Notes: a model not told the origin generated them from the sequence alone. Positions 35,009 through 47,560 are shown, counted from the stretch's first letter. The stretch: 64,000 nt of DNA from Buddleja alternifolia (GCA_019426215.1 CM033403.1:3797001-3861000); one strand, 5' to 3'. Numbers and translations: made by a program.

Positions 35009-35009
<1 letters not shown>
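31600..35009 (+). mobile_element. Helitron carrying a gene fragment (copy B)
   Basis: The 3' end is well defined: stem GGGCACCGC (34970-34978) and GCGGTGCCC (34992-35000), then CTAG at 35006-35009 followed by T. The 5' end is a guess. The text ctactatacataagagccga near 31600 resembles the start of some dicot Helitrons, but I see no clean TC terminus. Inside lie probable 5'-UTR and intron text of a captured gene (an AG|GTATAT donor at about 32391) and the SKIP14-like exon. No replicase-helicase is encoded. Confidence 0.6.
33583..33872 (+). pseudogene. SKIP14-like F-box exon, captured fragment (copy B)
   Basis: Same exon as 8140-8426, with the Leu codon retained (VCRSLCSTVRDDPLLW). The F-box is near residues 15-55 of the open frame that starts at 33552. 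LRR-like ITDDVLVQLACSAQGNLQCL and ITDDGIRHILETNPRLTK follow. Donor AAG|GTTAGT is at 33872. No further LRR exon occurs before the Helitron end at 35009. The reading frame is undamaged, so a short truncated F-box protein could be made if transcribed, but the gene is incomplete. Confidence 0.65.
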
Positions 35010-35041
<32 letters not shown>

Positions 35042-35447
35042 GAGTGAGATCATCTGTTCAGTCGGAGATCACTGTTTACCCTTGCCGTTGTAATAGTTGT
35101 CGGCAAACATGGGTGCTCTGTTTATGCATATAAAAAAATTATGGGTGTTCAAACAATCTTTGAAATTATTTGAATGAAAAAAGAACAAATCTTTGAAATT
35201 GAAGCAGAGATGGTAGGGGAGGATACGAAGGGTGTGTATAGTGGAAAATGAAGGAAACATGAAGAGGAGGAGGGGGTATTATTATTCAATTACCTTCCCA
35301 GAGGTCGTTTCTTATCCAAATGTATACCATCCCCCTTTCACTTGCAATTTCGGGTAAAAATATGGGAATGTTAAATTATTAATACAAAAAAAAAATGGAA
35401 AATAAGAAAAAGTATAAAAACTGGGAGGAAATAGGAAATAGCACAAA

Positions 35448-35503
35448 ACGACATAGGGTATGTCGTCTCAGCCAAGAGATGACATAGCCTATGTCGTCTC
35501 TTG
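35448..35503. repeat. GACGACAT palindromes in MULE-like left terminus
   Basis: Two adjacent palindromes, ACGACATAGGGTATGTCGT (35448-35466) and AAGAGATGACATAGCCTATG continuing to TCTCTT (35475-35503). They resemble those at 54540-54578 and at the right end of the window. Confidence 0.75.
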
Positions 35504-35541
35504 AAAATATCTTTTTTTAAAATTGTATCACGGTTTTTGCC

Positions 35542-36062
35542 TGTTAGGAATCCTTTTGAGCGAAAAACGCAGCGGAAGAATTGAGGACTGCTAAAGTCGA
35601 ATCACTTTAACGTGGTTTGATGATTTTCAAAGATTTTACAAAAATTAAACGAAATTGAGTACCTTTTCGATTTCGTTTTCTTGAATTCGCGTAACAACAA
35701 CTCTCCTAGAATTCCTGTCCCCAAAGATTCACGTGAAACGATCCTTCCAAAGATTCCCGAAAAACTTTCCTTGTGGTGGTGGTGGATGGCTAGAGAGAGG
35801 ATTAGGGGTAGGAGTTTCCTAGGGATGGCAATGGGACCGGGTCTAACGAGTACCCGTCCTGGACCCGTCCCATTCCAAAAAAAGGGGACCGGGTCCGAGT
35901 TCGGGTATCGGAAATCAAGACCCGGCTGGGTTCGGGACGGGAAACGAGTCCAGTCGATACCCGTCCCGGACCTGGTCCCGGTCAAAATAATTATAATATT
36001 TTTAAATTATATATATATATATGTTGTTAGTGTATATATATTATTATATATATGTAGTAAAG

Positions 36063-36095
<33 letters not shown>

Positions 36096-37110
36096 AGTGT
36101 ATATATATTATTATATATGTAGTGGTGGACACTTTTTTATAGTGAGAGACAAAAGTGTCCACCTCTATATGTTGGGGGGAGAAGAAGAATAAAAAAAAAA
36201 AAAGGAAGAAGAAGGAGGAGCCTGGGGGGAGAAGAAAAAAAAAAGGAAGAAGAAGGAGAAGAAGAAGAAGAAGAAGAAAAAGGAAGAAGAAGGGGCGGTC
36301 GGGGGGGAAGAAGAAGAAGGAGAACAAGAAGAATGTCAAAAAAAAAGAATCAGTCGGGTCCAATGGGAAGGACACAGACCCGCCGGGAAATGACCGGGTC
36401 CGGGAGGGACCGGGAAAGGACCGGGTCTGGGTCCAAATTTTTTTTAACGGGATGGGAAACGAGTCCTGCCCAACCCGTCCCATTCCCGTCTCGTTGCCAT
36501 CCCTAGAGTTTCCTTCTTTTTTGTGTTATGCAATTAGGGTTAGGAGTCTTGTTACAGTTGGAGATATCTATATCTCTCTTGACTTATGCAACAAGTAGGA
36601 GACCTCCTTTGGACTCCTTGTGGCAGCCCCTAGGGCTCCATGGACGGTCAAGATGGGCTTAAGTTGGCCCGGTCAACTTAGTCCACCTTTTAATATATAT
36701 TTTATTTAAATCCTATTTAAATCCAAAATATATATAATTTAATTTCATTTAATTAATTCTTTACTTAAATAATTTAATTTAATCTAATTGAATTAAATAT
36801 TTAATTTATTGATTTACCATTAAATCAATCCGTCAAATTAATTTTTATCTTTATAAAAGATTAACACAAAAAGACATCTTGTTCGTTTCTTATAGCGCGA
36901 CTCTTTAGGTTCATCTCAATTGGCAATGAGAGGAATTATCATAGGATATGAGTGTCACCTAGCCAGTCCCGTGGACTCACATCGTAACCTAATTGAGTAC
37001 GAAATGAACGAATCATTTTACGAGCCTCTAGACCATAAATACTGTATGTGTATAAGCCCTTCATTGACGTATCTCGATCAAGTGAGAGTCATAGTATATG
37101 TCAAACTCAC
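35542..37110 (-). repeat. Family-2 copia 3' LTR, U3-truncated (copy B)
   Basis: Matches the 5' LTR up to tgtcaaactcac (37099-37110; counterpart at about 51570), where sequence switches to gag. Contains the hAT insertion. Confidence 0.78.
35820..36505. mobile_element. Non-autonomous hAT element (copy B)
   Basis: The ends TAGGGATGGCAATGGGACC and TAGGGATGGCAACGAGACGG (reverse-complemented right end) form the TIR. The 8-bp TSD GAGTTTCC is at 35812-35819 and 36506-36513. Interior: CCGGGT-rich subterminal segments, (TA)n and a GAA/GGA purine tract. The paired 5' LTR at 51053-51075 has the unoccupied site ggagtttccttc. Confidence 0.85.
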
Positions 37111-37912
37111 TAAACTTTGTGCATTAAATCATAGCATAATCAAGTTCTATACCTGAAGTAATGTCTGCTTTCAGCTTGGGACAGTCACGTTTCTAGTCGT
37201 CCACTTCCTGGCAGTGGATACATGTTTTTGCAACTCTCGGGCGCTTCTTTCCCCTTTCATGGTTATTTGAAGCAATCCTCACACCTAGCAGCCCATTTGG
37301 AGGTAAATCATCATCTCATTCCTTTTTCAGTAGTGCTTTCATGTGAACAAGTCTATCTTTAAGGTCTAGTAAAGATCCTCCCAGGTCATCTACCTCAAAG
37401 TTAGTGACAAAAGCAAAGAAAAATCTAGGGAGATATTGGAGAATGAGATTCACTTGCAGATGAAAATCCATGAAACCTCCCAGAGTTTGAAGCCTTCTTA
37501 TCATGGATATCATGTTCATAACATGAGTTGCTACTTCATCGTCTTCTCCCATTCTGGCATGGAAAAGTTCATTCGATAAGTAATATCAAATTAATTTTCC
37601 ATGTTCCCCGAACATTTCCTCCAAATGAAGCATAATTGACTTGGGACTTTCCCTATCCAAATGAATGTGTCTTAAGTCTTTGCTCATGGATTGTAACATG
37701 TAGTTGGTGACTTTTTGGGCATCAGAGTTCCATCTCTCGTAAACTTTCAGAATAGACTTTCCTTCTTCAGCCCTAAGCAGAGTTGGACCATCTTGCTCCA
37801 AAATATGCTCAAGCAATTTCTTCTTCAGCTTGGCCCTCAGTGTTTTGACAGTCATTACAGTTTGGTCCAGTGAGGACATTTTTCTCAAGCATCGTTTTGA
37901 GTGGGTTAACAA
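37111..37912 (-). pseudogene. Family-2 copia gag remnant (copy B)
   Basis: UBN2-type Gag frames at 37586-37912 and 37316-37552, nearly identical to copy A (one Val/Ile and one Gly/Arg difference seen), followed by the same decayed zinc knuckle with an internal TAG. There is no protease or downstream pol. The shared defects show they predate the duplication. Confidence 0.75.
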
Positions 37913-39725
37913 TTTTGAGAGAGATATATGTGACTGCAGAAAATAAACTAAGATTTCATTAGATGATTATGTTGTACCCGAGAAAAATTAGGACTTTAAT
38001 TTGACTTGGCTCCCACTTACATTTTTCGAACCATTGCACTCCCACTGCAATGAACGAAAATCTCTTTGGACAGATTTTGTAGTGAGTGATTGAATTCTTC
38101 AAAATTTTCAATGAGTCGCAATCTGTAAAGATATATGGCTCATTGGAATTCTTGAAGTGGCGTTTCAAGCCAATCAGTCCAACTGATGGTGTAATCTTAC
38201 TTTTGGCTCATGGCTCACTTAACCTCAGCCTGTAACGAAATATTGGTGGTGATCCATCTAAGTACTTTCCCATCAACTCCTATTGATCTAACAGTTGAAT
38301 CTCATCTTGCAACCTGTAACGGTGTATGGGATTAGATTTGCTTCGACCGATGGCATCAAATGCACTTAGAGAGATTTGAATTATGAATTAGTGCATAACC
38401 CCTATTAGTCGGGACGATGCCATACACAACTCATAATTCTATCTCTCAAAGTTTGATGGAGAGCCAGGATATCCAATATCCTTTTCAATCTTAGTATCTT
38501 TAATTCAGGAGAATTTGTTAATTTTATAAGGTCTCACTTTGCACATTAATTTATTACGCGCATATGTGGAATAAATCAAATGGAGCCAAGCAATAATAAA
38601 AAAAACATAGTTATTCTATCAACATGCATTCCATGGACATTCTAGATTGATCTAAGCCATTAAATCAATCAAGGGGATAGGGGCCTGTATCAAATCTAAT
38701 TTTGATAAGATCCGGGCTCCAAGCTCTAGAAACAATCTACTTCTAATGACATAACTTAGAAGCACCCTATACATTATTCTACCGAAAATAAAATACAAAC
38801 TGGGGGGCACTAACCGGCCCACAACCCAGATAATACAAAGCGGTAAACCCTAAGTCCATGGGACGCATCCACCACAACATACATCAAAGCATGTAAATAA
38901 ACTATTTAAAATTATGTTGCATTAATTTAAATCGAAATAGAATTCATAATTAATTAAATCTAATTTAATTACGAAAGGATAAATTTAATTTCAATTTTAA
39001 AAAGAATAAATCTAATTTATTATTTAAGAAATAAGTCTAACTTATTCTTAATTATTTTGAAAAAACCAAACTCAACTCAAAATAAATCCAATTTATTTAA
39101 TCGTCTAGAATCATAAACTAATTTCCTATTAATTTTTGACATAATTAAATCTAATTTAATTATAAAAGTCGAATCCAATTTAACTAATTGAATCTAATTT
39201 AATTTTAGAAAAACAAAATTAATTTTATTAGGAAAAGGGAGAATTGACAAATCCGGGTCAAATTTGTCTATTGGGTCAAACCCAATAATTATTAATATAT
39301 ATATATATATATATTAAATATATATATATAAATAATCGATGGGCCTGGCCCAGAATCCCGTAGACACACACACACGCGCTGGGCTAGGCCCAGCTCTGTT
39401 CATGTGCGCTGGGCCTAGCCTAGCGCGCAGATTGCTGGGCTTAGCCTAGCACCGTGTGTGCTGGAAATTGAGGCGGCAATCTTGTTTCAGCGCCGCCACC
39501 TCTTTTCCTATTTTTTCCAAAATACCGTACAGCAGCAGGGCTGCCGCTGTTGGCGTTGCACTCACCCGGCTGCACTACTGCATATATCGGGCAAGGATTT
39601 CGATGCGATAAAAATTTTCAAAAATTTAGATTTAATATCAAATATTAAACATGCAAAAATCAAAATTTTAAATTCCAAATTAGCCATCATTTCAAACGCA
39701 AAAAATAATCAAACGCGTTAAACCT
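37913..39725 (-). other. Copia family-2 untranslated leader (copy B)
   Basis: Non-coding text between gag and PBS, including TTTAATT-rich stretches (38900-39240), (TA)n near 39300 and a GGGCTAGGCCCAG block near 39380-39450. Relative to copy A about 10-15 bp are missing near 39555 (the ggcggcaccgct part). Confidence 0.6.
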
Positions 39726-39739
39726 GGCTCTGATACCAC
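39726..39739 (-). promoter_or_regulatory. Family-2 copia primer-binding site
   Basis: On minus, TGGTATCAGAGCC immediately follows the LTR tip TTCCTAACA. It is complementary to the 3' part of initiator tRNA-Met as in most plant copia elements. Confidence 0.75.
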
Positions 39740-40112
39740 TGTTAGGAATGTTGGGAATATTTGTATCAAAACAGCGGAAGCGGTACAACGAATTTTTTTT
39801 ATTCCCAAACAGGATCTACCAAGGTCTAGTTGTAAACAACAACGTATATGAAAAGAAGATTAAAATCACTTACTTGTTGTAGAGTAATTATCGTGCCCTT
39901 CAATCTTCCAAATCACGAATCGACGGTTGATTTTGATCCAAGTAGCACAAACGTTCTACCTCTAAATCGTATGTTGGAATTGATGGAAGAAAAATCCTCC
40001 TTCTCTACCTCAAAGAGGGCTGCTACTAGAGTAAGAGGGGAGAGAGAGTTTTTCCTTTTCTTTTTCTGCAGTATTCTTAGAGCTTGGGTTTTTGTTCAAC
40101 ACATGAACTTAT

Positions 40113-41106
40113 TGTTGGGATCAGTACAAACCCCCGGGGACGCCGGCGCAGCGAAAGACATATAATTTAAAAATTAAAGCGGCATCCCCAAAATTAGGGC
40201 TAGGTAGACATGGTACTATCGGATTCAAAAACTATCCTAGAGGAAGTTTTCTCGTGTTTATCTCTTGAAGACTAAGAATCAACAACGTCTTTTTAAGCAA
40301 CTCCCTTCTACACCTCTCTGGATGGGTTTGCCCTAGCGCCCCAAGCATTGCGCCTCTACGTTTATCCAAACCTTAGCTCGTACCCTCGATTATCTCCACC
40401 AGTGCTAGCAAAGAGAATATCGAATCGTGACTTATGAAATGAGTAGGAATATATTTTGGTGTTCTTCGTACTCAACACATAAGTTGGAAGAATATTTTGT
40501 AAAAGAGGTGGAAGAGATGGAGAGAAAGAATAAAGACTTAAAACCTTTGTTTTTATCTTGTGAAAAACTCTTGAAAGAAACCTAAAAATTGATTAGCTTA
40601 AATAAAACAACACACACACACATATATATATAGGCACATACACGCCTACACACACACGCACACTCAGTGTGTGTGTTCACACTAAAAGAGGCGTGTATAT
40701 CTATATATATGTACATATCCTTTTTATTTTATTTAGTTTCCATTCTTTCTCAGACTCTCTTCCTTAATTAATTGGATATCTTTCCAACTAAAAAGATATT
40801 TCCATATATTTGATACAAATCAAATTTATTATATCATATCAAATAAGATATTTCCATATCTATAATATTTATCCTAATATATATTCATAAGATATTTCCA
40901 TATCTATAATATTTATCCTAATATATATTCATAAGATATTTCCATATCAATTAGTTACCTAATTAATTAGAATAGATCTACCAAATATATTATAGGATAG
41001 ATATATTAAATATATATATATATTTTATATATACAAGGGCGTATATATATTTTATATATACATGTGTGTAGACTTGGTGGGGATGTTATCTTGTTCACTA
41101 AGTCTA

Positions 41107-41153
<47 letters not shown>

Positions 41154-42382
41154 TTATTTCCTCTTTCATTAATTAATTAATTAGACCACTAATTAATTAA
41201 CTAGTTTTTCCCAATTTAATAATCCAATATTAAATTATATGACTTTTATTAATTAAGACCACTTAATTAATTTATTCCTTTTTCCGATTAATTAATTCCA
41301 ATTAATTAATCTCTCCATTAATTCACAAAAAAATAATTAGCCAATAAGTACTACACTAAGTATTGTGTGTGACCCCTTAGGCTCATTAACAAGCTAGCAT
41401 TAAGTCCTTCCATAGGCTAGATTAATTATTCATAATAATTAATTTAGGCCTTGGATTAATTTCACTAATTAACCCAAGGCACCTATTGGTCGTGGTTCGA
41501 TGTCTAGCAACGTCGCCACGACTTCCTAGATGTTAATGATGAAAATGCAAACCTCTCCAGATTTTGATTTTTATGTGAGTTGAATCCCTTCATCTATTTC
41601 ATGTGCAAGACCTAGGGTTTGGCGACGGTCGAAACCCTAATAGCCTCGGAAACTATGACTATGTTGGTACAACTAATGATCCGGTCTTTCAAGCAGGGAT
41701 CACCAATCCCTCTTATAAGATGATGATCTGGCCAGACACTTTTCGATCATTCAGCTTCACTCAACAGCATAGGAAATTCCGGGTACTCGTGACCCTGGAT
41801 AAATCCCCTCTCTGACTGTCAATTGTTCCACTATAACTACCACACTATACCCAACATACACGCCGTATGACTCTCCTGGAGTGCACATGTATATCAAAGC
41901 AGAGTGGGTAGTACCTTTTCCAATGACATCTCTGGTCTAAGGATTATCTCATGCTACGAAAACCTAAGGACTCCAAGTTCGACAGCACCAATGAGGAATC
42001 CTTGCGGGGCCGTTCCATTCCATAATCCAGTATGAATCTTCATACATGTATTTCCATACAAGGCATCGACAATGGAACGCGTCGACCTCTCGGAAGAGTT
42101 ACATGCATGAACAAGTCTTGACGGGGCCAGTGACATCCCACATCTCACATCCTCTATAACTTGGAACAATATTTAGGATTACGGTCTTTGAGAGCATTTC
42201 ATATGTTTTCCCTCACCGCCTCCCCTAACCATATGTAATCCATGTGATCTTTATCTATACTATTACTAGTTATAACAATAAAGAAGCATTCCGTAACAGG
42301 TTTGATGTAATCTTAATGATAAGACCAACACAGCGTTAATGTTCAAGCCAACAGATGGCTCGCTGGGCACATAACACTTTCA
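40113..42382 (-). mobile_element. Nested solo LTR (copia-like)
   Basis: A 2270-bp insertion in the family-1 3' LTR. The perfect 5-bp TSD CTTAT is at 40108-40112 and 42383-42387. The other family-1 LTR reads straight through (atgaacttatgagataaaaa), giving the empty site. On minus it runs TGAAAGTGTTATGTGCCC to TTTGTACTGATCCCAACA, with (TA)n-containing TATA text near 40621. It has no internal coding, PBS or polypurine tract, so it is a solo LTR left by LTR-LTR recombination. Confidence 0.82.
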
Positions 42383-42387
42383 CTTAT

Positions 42388-43629
42388 GAGATAAAAATAC
42401 AACCACTATGTATTTATATCAAGTGAACAAAAGACATGGGCTTCACCAGCCTACATGGGCTTCTTTTTAAGGCCTATGGCCGGCCCCCTTGTGGTGCACC
42501 CATGGGTGCACCGGCTCTTATTTATTTCTTTAATTTAATCTGATTAAATTAATTGAATAAATTAATAATAAATAATAATACTAAAATATTATTTCTCTAA
42601 GAAATAAATATTTATATAGTAAAATTTATTAATACATTTTTCAAAATAATTTATTTATTTATCACATAAATAAATATTATTAAGTATCTAATACTTAATA
42701 TTATAAAAAACTCCATCATTTTTCTTCTTCCCTTCACAGCCCACACCATAACCCAAATAAGAACGAATGATTAGGATCATTCTATCAACCTTTTCCGATG
42801 TGATTATTGTGTGATTGCAAACCCTTTTACTCTTATATTACCGATGAGTATAGACCATGGTAAATGTCAAATCATTAACTCATCTTTACTTTGTATTTAT
42901 AGTAAGTTGAGATCACTATAGTTTCCTATTTCAGAAACGTTCATCGCTTTGGCGACTTTAGATCTCACTTGCTCATAAATAATTAAGTGATAATTACTCA
43001 TTCACCTACGATAGAGTAAATCCTTTCTTGGTAATTAGTTGAGACTGCTACTTGTGCATTAGATCACAGTTCGAGGTCGACCCCACCCAAGGGTGTTCTA
43101 AATCTAACTACTCTAATGACAAATCTAATGTCACAAGTACATCTCCAACTCAATCCCTCAAGTCAAGGGTTCATCACACTTTTCATCTTATATCAATTTC
43201 ATCATTGACTGTCAACGAGTGAAGAACCCATGTGACGAAATTGATGCGAATCATGTTCAAGCACATTGATCTCCTTCAATGTCCTCATGGTGTTAGCTCC
43301 CACTACGATCAACACTTATCGCCACTGGACCTCTTACCATACAAGTCGTAAGTAATTCTCAAAGCCCTATTGAGATTACATAACTTGCGAACGATATTTA
43401 GTATACAAGTATTTAACTTTTCCAGTGTTGTTTCCATTTTCACATAAGGAATGGAAAGTCTACTCTTGTGTACTTGGGCCTTCAGTTAATTACATATTTA
43501 TAGGAATGCAATAAAATAAGTAATAACCAAAGATGCCTTCATGTATAGGTTTTAATTAATAATACGATTACATTGTTTTATGCCCTATTACAATCTATCT
43601 TCCTAGCATTCGAGGGCATATTCCTAACA
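42388..43629 (-). repeat. Family-1 copia 3' LTR, main part
   Basis: Continues the LTR interrupted at 40112. It ends ATTCCTAACA on plus next to the polypurine tract. It contains about 290 bp (roughly 43130-43460) absent from the 5' LTR. A TATA box (GATATAAATACA on minus) is near 42410-42420. Confidence 0.85.
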
Positions 43630-43642
43630 ATCTCCCACTTGC
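43630..43642 (-). promoter_or_regulatory. Family-1 copia polypurine tract
   Basis: On minus, CAAGTGGGAGAT directly precedes the LTR start TGTTAGGAATATGCCC. This is a standard plant copia polypurine tract. Confidence 0.75.
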
Positions 43643-43644
43643 AC

Positions 43645-46600
43645 TCAATGCCAATCTATATGGTATTTCATACCCATTTTCTCAAGCTGTTTGTCCAGAA
43701 CCTTCTGGGACAATGGCTTGGTTAGTGGATCAGCTACGTTATCAGCTGTGTCTATTTTCCGCATGGCGATGTCGCCCTTCCCAACGATTTCCCTTATTAT
43801 GTGGTATCTTCTCTCTATGTGTTTGGATCGACTATGAGACCTTGGTTCTTTTGCTTGTACTATTGCCCAGTGTTGTCACAATGAATGGGTACTGGTAGCT
43901 TAGAGCTAGGAACCACTTGAAGTTTTTCTAAGAATTTCTTGATCCAAACAGCTTCTTTGGCAGCCTCTGAGGTAGCCACATAGTCAGCTTCTGTGGTGGA
44001 ATCAGCTGTTGTGCTTTGCTTAGAACTTTTCCCAGTCACAGCTCCATCGTTGAGTGTGAATATAAATCCCGAAGTGGATTTTCGGTCATCAACATCTGAT
44101 TGAAAATCAGATTTAGTGTAACCTTCCACTCTTAATTCTCCATTCCCATAGACCAATGCTAAATCCTTAGTTCTCTTCAGATACTTAAGGATTCTCTTCA
44201 CTGTGGTCCAATGTTCCATGCCAGGGTCAGCTTGATATCGACTTACTACGCTCACATCATAGGCAATGTCTGGTCTTGTACACAACATTGTGTACATCAA
44301 GCTACCAACTGCTGAAGCATATGGTATTTTACACATCACCTTTCTTTCTTCCTCAGTTTTAGGACACATTGCTTTTGAAAGGTGAATACCATGTTGCATT
44401 GGCAAGAATCCTTTCTTAGAATTATCCATCTCAAATCTCTTTAAGACCTTTTCTAAGTAAAGGGCTTGGGAAAGCCCGATCATCATATTCGTTCTATCTC
44501 TGAAGATACGAATCCCTAAGATGTTGGTGGCTTCTCCCAAGTCTTTCATGGAGAAAGTACTCAAAATCCATGTTTTGACCGTAGTAAACATGCCAATATC
44601 GTTTCCTATAAGTAGTATATCCACATATAGTACTAAGAAAATGATTTTACTCCCACTAACCCTATTATAGACACATGGCTCATCTTCATTTTGTTCGAAG
44701 CCAAACCCTTTGACTGTTTCGTCAAAACGAAGATTTCAACTACGCGATGCTTGCTTAAGTCCATAAATGGATCTTTTGAGCTTACACACTTTATGAATAC
44801 CAGTCTCTGATATGAAGCCTTTAGGCTGTTCCTTATAGATATCCTCCTCTAGGAATCCATTAAGAAAAACCATCTTCACATCCATCTGCCATATCTCATA
44901 ATATAGATGTGTAGCAATTGCGAGTAGGATGCGTATAGACTTGATCAAGGCCACGGGTAAAAAGGTCTCGTTATAGTCAATTCCTTCCTTTTGACTATAC
45001 CCTTTCGCCACTAGCCTGGCTTTATAGGTTTCAACCTTGCCATCTGGACCAATCTTTCTTTTGTAGATCCATTTACACCCAATGGGTTTAATGTTCTCTG
45101 GTCGGTCTACAAGAGTTCAGACTTGGTTAGAATGCATCGAGTCTATCTCTGCCTCCATGGCCTCCCGCCTACCATTTTGCAGAGTTAATATCAATCCTAG
45201 CTTTATCATAATCAGAGGGATCGTCACCAAGGTTTCCTACTGCTATAGAGAAAAGCCAATGCTTCTCTCGCATTAGGAGACCATACCTCTCAGGTTGGTG
45301 AGATGCTCTATCAGATCTTCGCAATGGTTGTTGTGTCACAATGGGTTCAATCATAGCATCTTGTGTAGGTGTATCCTCGGGGGTTTTGCTTTGTTCATCA
45401 AGGATGATCTTCATTCCTGCTCCGCCTTCTCGAATGAACCCTTCTTCGAGAAAGTGTGCTCTATGACCCTATGATCATCTTGCAAGTAGAAGAGGTATCC
45501 CATAGAATTTTCGGGATATCCGACAAAACGTCCTCTTAAGGACCTAGCTTCCAATTTTTCCACCTTTGTTTTCTTGATGTAGGCTGGACATCCCCAAACC
45601 CTATAATAATTTAGGTTTGGTTTCCTATTCTTCCATATCTCATACAGAGTCTTAGGAACGGATTTGGAAGTACATCTATTCAAGATGTGGACAACAGTGA
45701 GTAAGGCATGACCCTGCAATGAGATGGGAAGGTCAGTGTAACTGATCATGGATCGTACTATATCTAATAAAGTTTGATTTCTTCTTTCAGCTACCCCATT
45801 TAATTGTGGAGTTGCAGGTGGTGTTAGCTGTAATACTATACCCTGTTCCCTTAGGAGATTATCGAACTCGTCACTCATATATTCTCCTCCTCAATCAGAT
45901 CTTAGAGCCTTTATATGATTGGTAGTTTGATTTTCAGCCATAACCTTGAACTCCTTGAACCTCTCAAAGGACTCAGATTTATGTCTCATATGATACACTA
46001 TGCCATATCTGGAATGTTCATCAGTGAATGTTATGAAGTAGTAATAGCCACCTCGAGCCATTTCCCCGAAGGGTCCGCATACATCAGTATGTACTAATCC
46101 CAAGACTTGTTTGGCCCTTTCAAAAGTCCCTGTGAAGGGAGACCGAGTCATTTTGCCTTTGAGACAAGATTCACATGTTGGACGTGGATCTGATCCTAAT
46201 GGGCTTAGAAGCCCACCTTTCTCCATTTCGCGTATCTTGTACTCTCCAGCATAGCCCAGTCTAAGGTGCCATTTAACTCTTGAATTAATACTTGAGCTAT
46301 TACTTTTCGTTATAGTATTAACTTCATTTGCATTTTGGACATTCAAATAATACAACCCATTGATTAATGAAGCAGTGCCAACAAATTTACCATTAAAACA
46401 AATGTTGCATAGCCTATCATAAAAACAGAATGTATAATTGTTTTCAACTAAAACAGGAATTGAAATTATGTTCTTAAGCCCCTTGGGCAAAACTAAAACA
46501 TTATTCAACGAAAGTAAATGTCCAGTAGATAAATGCAAAGAGGTAGATCCTATTCCAGTAGCAGCGACGCTTTGCCCGCTGCCTACTCTGATCTGCACCT

Positions 46601-47560
46601 CATTATGCTCCAGTTTCCTTCTTCGCTCCAGATCCTGATTGGAATAGCAAATGTAAGTGCTTGCTCCAGAATCAAGTATCCAGGAAGTGGAAAATACGGT
46701 TATAAAACAATTAGTTTCAAAAACATATAGTTCCATACCTGAAGCACCACCATGACTCAAGTTAGGGCAATCCCTCTTCCAGTGACCTAGTTCACCGCAA
46801 GATAGGCATCTGTCATCCTTCTTTAGCCCCTTACTCTTCTTGAATGTGGGGAAATTACCCTTTCCTTTATTAACTCCAAATTGCTTTTTGGTCGTTTTCT
46901 TCTTCTTCTTTAGCTTTTTAAGGCCTTGAGAGATGACCATAGCAATCTCCTTTACTTTAGGCTTCATTTGAGATTGAGCAGTCATAAGTTTGTTCATTAG
47001 CCCTGCTAAGTTGCACTCAATCTCATTGCAGTTAAAATTAACCACAAAAGAAGAAAAGGAGTCGGGAAATGATTGAACGATGAGATCAGTATGGAGTGTG
47101 GGATTCATGGTGAAATCAAGATCCTGAAGTCTCTCAATTCTTGAAATCTTTTTCAGTACATGATCACCAACTTTTTCTCCTTCCCTCATTTTTGCACCAA
47201 ACAGCTCTTTTAATATCTCATATCGAGCCGTTCGACTATGCTCCCCATAGAGCTCAGCCAAGTGTGCAAGAATTGCTCTTGGCGAGGTCATCTGATCATG
47301 GGAACTCTGCTGCTCGTTGGACATTGAGTCCAGTATGTACCCGCGCACTCAGATGTCATCCTTCACCCATTTTTCACGGGCCTCACGAACTTCCTGAGTG
47401 GCCCGCGCCCCTGGCGCAGTTGGGATATCATCGTCCAACACATATCCCAGTGACTCCATGTTTAAGACAATTCTTAAATTACGAAGCCAATCCACATGAT
47501 TTGGACCAGTAAGGATATTATTTTCGAGTAAAACAGATAAGGGATTGATAGTTATTTTAT
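43645..47560 (-). pseudogene. Family-1 copia gag-pol polyprotein, broken
   Basis: Order is the copia one. Gag (UBN2 type): ILTGPNHVDWLRNLRIVLNM, LAELYGEHSRTARYEILKEL. Zinc knuckle: CLSCGELGHWKRDC. Protease: WILDSGASTYIC. GAG-pre-integrase: VKWHLRLGYAGEYK, CESCLKGKMTRSPF. Integrase core: HTDVCGPFGEMARGGYYYFI, then TPPATPQLNGVAERRNQTLL. RT: MDVKMVFLNGFLEEDIY, IYGLKQASRS. RNase H: SAVGSLMYTMLCTRPDIAYD, EADYVATSEAAKEAVW. The protein would end at 43645. Breaks: TGA near 47349, TGA at 45888-45890 in the integrase (SD*GGEY, CGA expected), frameshifts near 45411 and 45165, TGA near 44735, and a one-base loss near 43860. The RT catalytic box reads YVDILL rather than YVDDILL, so one active-site Asp is deleted. 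It cannot support its own movement. Confidence 0.88.

Larger units (their letters stand above)
32121..42000 (+). repeat. Segmental duplication, copy B (source-like)
   Basis: Direct near-identical copy of 6701-16490, offset 25420 at the left edge. Here the nested elements continue intact beyond the duplicated edge with matching TSDs on both sides, whereas copy A stops abruptly in a solo LTR. This makes B the original arrangement and A the derived copy. Confidence 0.92.

Noticed and set aside
39727..43634. 39740-43629 as the 5' LTR of the gag at 37111-37912
   Set aside because: It abuts a PBS, but the AGGAA duplications and the 9-bp LTR tip show the PBS belongs to family 2, whose real 5' LTR is 50790-52292. 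The adjacency is caused by a nested insertion.
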